Part shown: one piece after another, positions 5,471-6,158 of the stretch | Layout: the number at the start of each line of letters is the position of its first letter | Position numbering within the stretch: the stretch's first letter is position 1 | NCBI GenBank assembly: GCA_947425005.1 | Contig: CANDYP010000084.1 | Location: forward strand, 1-6,158 | DNA from: Rickettsiales bacterium | GTDB lineage: Bacteria > Pseudomonadota > Alphaproteobacteria > Rickettsiales > UBA1997 | DNA length: 6,158 bases | Direction: 5' to 3' | Position numbers and translations under genes: made by a program | Notes under the pieces: model-generated | Database searches by the model: none | Seen by the model: the letters and a program-made list of their open reading frames with translations, nothing else | What the model was told of the DNA's origin: nothing

Positions 5471-5604
5471 ACTGAGTTCGGGACGAAAAACCCCCCTACC
5501 CCCCTTATCAGGGGGGCTTAAACCGAACTCGATCAAGCCCCCCTGACAAGGGGGGTAGGGGGGTTTCTCGTCCCGAACTCAGTCTAATAAATCTCCACCA
5601 AAAC
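5450..5604. repeat. 155-bp long inverted repeat with about 70-bp arms (possible MITE-like element, structured RNA or bidirectional terminator)
   Basis: The left arm 5450-5519 pairs with the right arm 5535-5604 at 67 of 70 positions; mismatches are 5457/5597, 5487/5567 and 5507/5547. The core has runs C6-TA-C6 and G6-TA-G6, and each arm contains its own small hairpin with a 6-nt loop (5499-5516 and 5538-5555). It separates the plus-strand aminopeptidase region from the convergent unknown gene, whose stop is 17 nt away. A5 at 5486-5490 before the C-runs and TTT after the G-runs give it the look of a bidirectional terminator, though it is far larger than usual. No target-site duplication is visible at the ends, and no transposase is present. 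Together with the flanking sequence it accounts for most of the gene-free stretch 5278-5621. Confidence 0.85.
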
Positions 5605-5621
5605 ATTTACTCGGCGCTTGG

Positions 5622-6158
5622 CTACACCTGCTCGGGACTGCTAAGGCCGCTACTGTCGGAAGACAGCGAGTTAGAGCTGAGAGGGATCAGGGTGGTCTGA
5701 GGTCTGAGGGTTGTTGCTGCTATTTCAGTGCCGACACCTTCCTCGGCCGCATTAGCTGACCTGTTGTTTTGCACTCCAGCGTTATCAGGTCCAGCGGCTT
5801 GCTGCAGATCCCGCTGTTGGGCCATGTCGGCTGCAATGACTTGGATCAGGGCGGCTTTTTGTTTGGGAGTAACGATTCCGTAATTAATAACTCCCATCCA
5901 TCCCCACTCTACATCTATTTTCGGAGAGTCTTCTGGAGAGTCAGCGCCAATTAGATCCCATTCTAAGCGCGACAAGGTTCGGCTCGTTAAAAGGCCGCTT
6001 ACATGTTTCAGAGTTTTTTCGCCTAAAAGTGTTTTTAAGTAATCGTATTCTGTGAGTTGAGGCCGATCCCACAAAAATCCAGTCAGTGAAATGCAATTGC
6101 GCGGAGCGACATCGCCTGAAATAAGATTAGTAACCCTCGAGATTTTGTTACTTCTGAA
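5622..6158 (-). CDS. Hypothetical protein, C-terminal 178 residues; start lies beyond the window
   Basis: The minus-strand frame is open from the window edge to TAG at 5622-5624. A TTG at 6072-6074 could be proposed as the start, but the frame runs through 28 further codons upstream with no stop and no ATG, and the TTG lacks a good ribosome binding site. The gene therefore most likely continues outside the window. No family is recognised. Visible parts: a compact-looking segment with LTGFLWDRPQLTEYDYLKTL, a Trp-rich DVEWGWMGVINYG patch, a helix TPKQKAALIQVIAADMAQQ, then an Ala/Asn/Gln-rich linker and a Ser/Thr/Leu/Pro-rich tail that looks disordered. No membrane segment or signal is seen in the visible part. 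It converges on the aminopeptidase gene across the long inverted repeat. Confidence 0.65.
   Translation of the reverse strand, partial: FRSNKISRVTNLISGDVAPRNCISLTGFLWDRPQLTEYDYLKTLLGEKTLKHVSGLLTSRTLSRLEWDLIGADSPEDSPKIDVEWGWMGVINYGIVTPKQKAALIQVIAADMAQQRDLQQAAGPDNAGVQNNRSANAAEEGVGTEIAATTLRPQTTLIPLSSNSLSSDSSGLSSPEQV

Noticed and set aside
5441..5613. Target-site duplication flanking the long inverted repeat
   Set aside because: The flanks next to 5450 and 5604 share no direct repeat of useful length, so recent transposition is not shown.
6072..6074. TTG as the true start of the unknown minus-strand gene
   Set aside because: The frame stays open upstream to the window edge with plausible residues and the TTG lacks a good Shine-Dalgarno, so the gene is called partial.
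1..6158. Alternative genetic code with TGA read as Gly or Trp
   Set aside because: All the genes read cleanly in the standard code with TAA or TAG stops and TGG for Trp, and no long frame is broken by TGA.

Overview
The window reads as a compact, moderately AT-rich bacterial chromosome segment with tightly packed genes and the standard genetic code. The visible genes stop at TAA or TAG, with no in-frame TGA needed. Gene content and style (RadA, a long Xaa-Pro aminopeptidase, small peptidases, a solitary toxin-antitoxin module, short tandem repeats inside genes) would fit a Candidate Phyla Radiation / Patescibacteria-type genome. That placement is an impression from sequence style, not a demonstrated assignment.

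Layout. Positions 3362 down to 1 (minus strand) hold one closely spaced gene train: AbrB-type antitoxin, RelE/ParE-type toxin, a 31-codon C-terminal remnant of a DUF4160 protein, an intact DUF2442 protein, DNA-repair protein RadA, a class I glutamine amidotransferase-like peptidase C26, and the N-terminal third or so of an S66 LD-carboxypeptidase cut by the window start. Most junctions are 2-6 nt gaps or 14-17 nt overlaps, so the set is probably one transcript with translational coupling. The region 3363-3462 is a divergent control region with two palindromes and three copies of one 10-bp half-site. On the plus strand, 3463-5277 encodes a three-domain Xaa-Pro aminopeptidase of family M24B with all metal ligands present. 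From 5278 to 5621 there is no convincing intact gene. That stretch holds a 34-bp palindrome just after the aminopeptidase stop, a possible decayed gene start, and a 155-bp long inverted repeat. The minus-strand gene from 5622 to the window end is a partial protein of unknown family.

How the parts fit. The antitoxin and toxin form a type II module and the control region probably carries its operator. The DUF4160 remnant next to DUF2442 looks like the wreck of a second predicted toxin-antitoxin-like pair lying against the first. RadA (recombination, branch migration) and the two peptidases appear to lie downstream of the module's promoter unless an internal promoter exists. The S66 and C26 enzymes may both act on peptidoglycan-derived or other gamma-glutamyl/D-amino-acid peptides, but the C26 substrate cannot be read from the sequence. 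The long inverted repeat lies between convergent genes. Every mismatch in its arms becomes a G.U pair in the minus-strand transcript, which points to a possible RNA role in the 3' region of the unknown gene.
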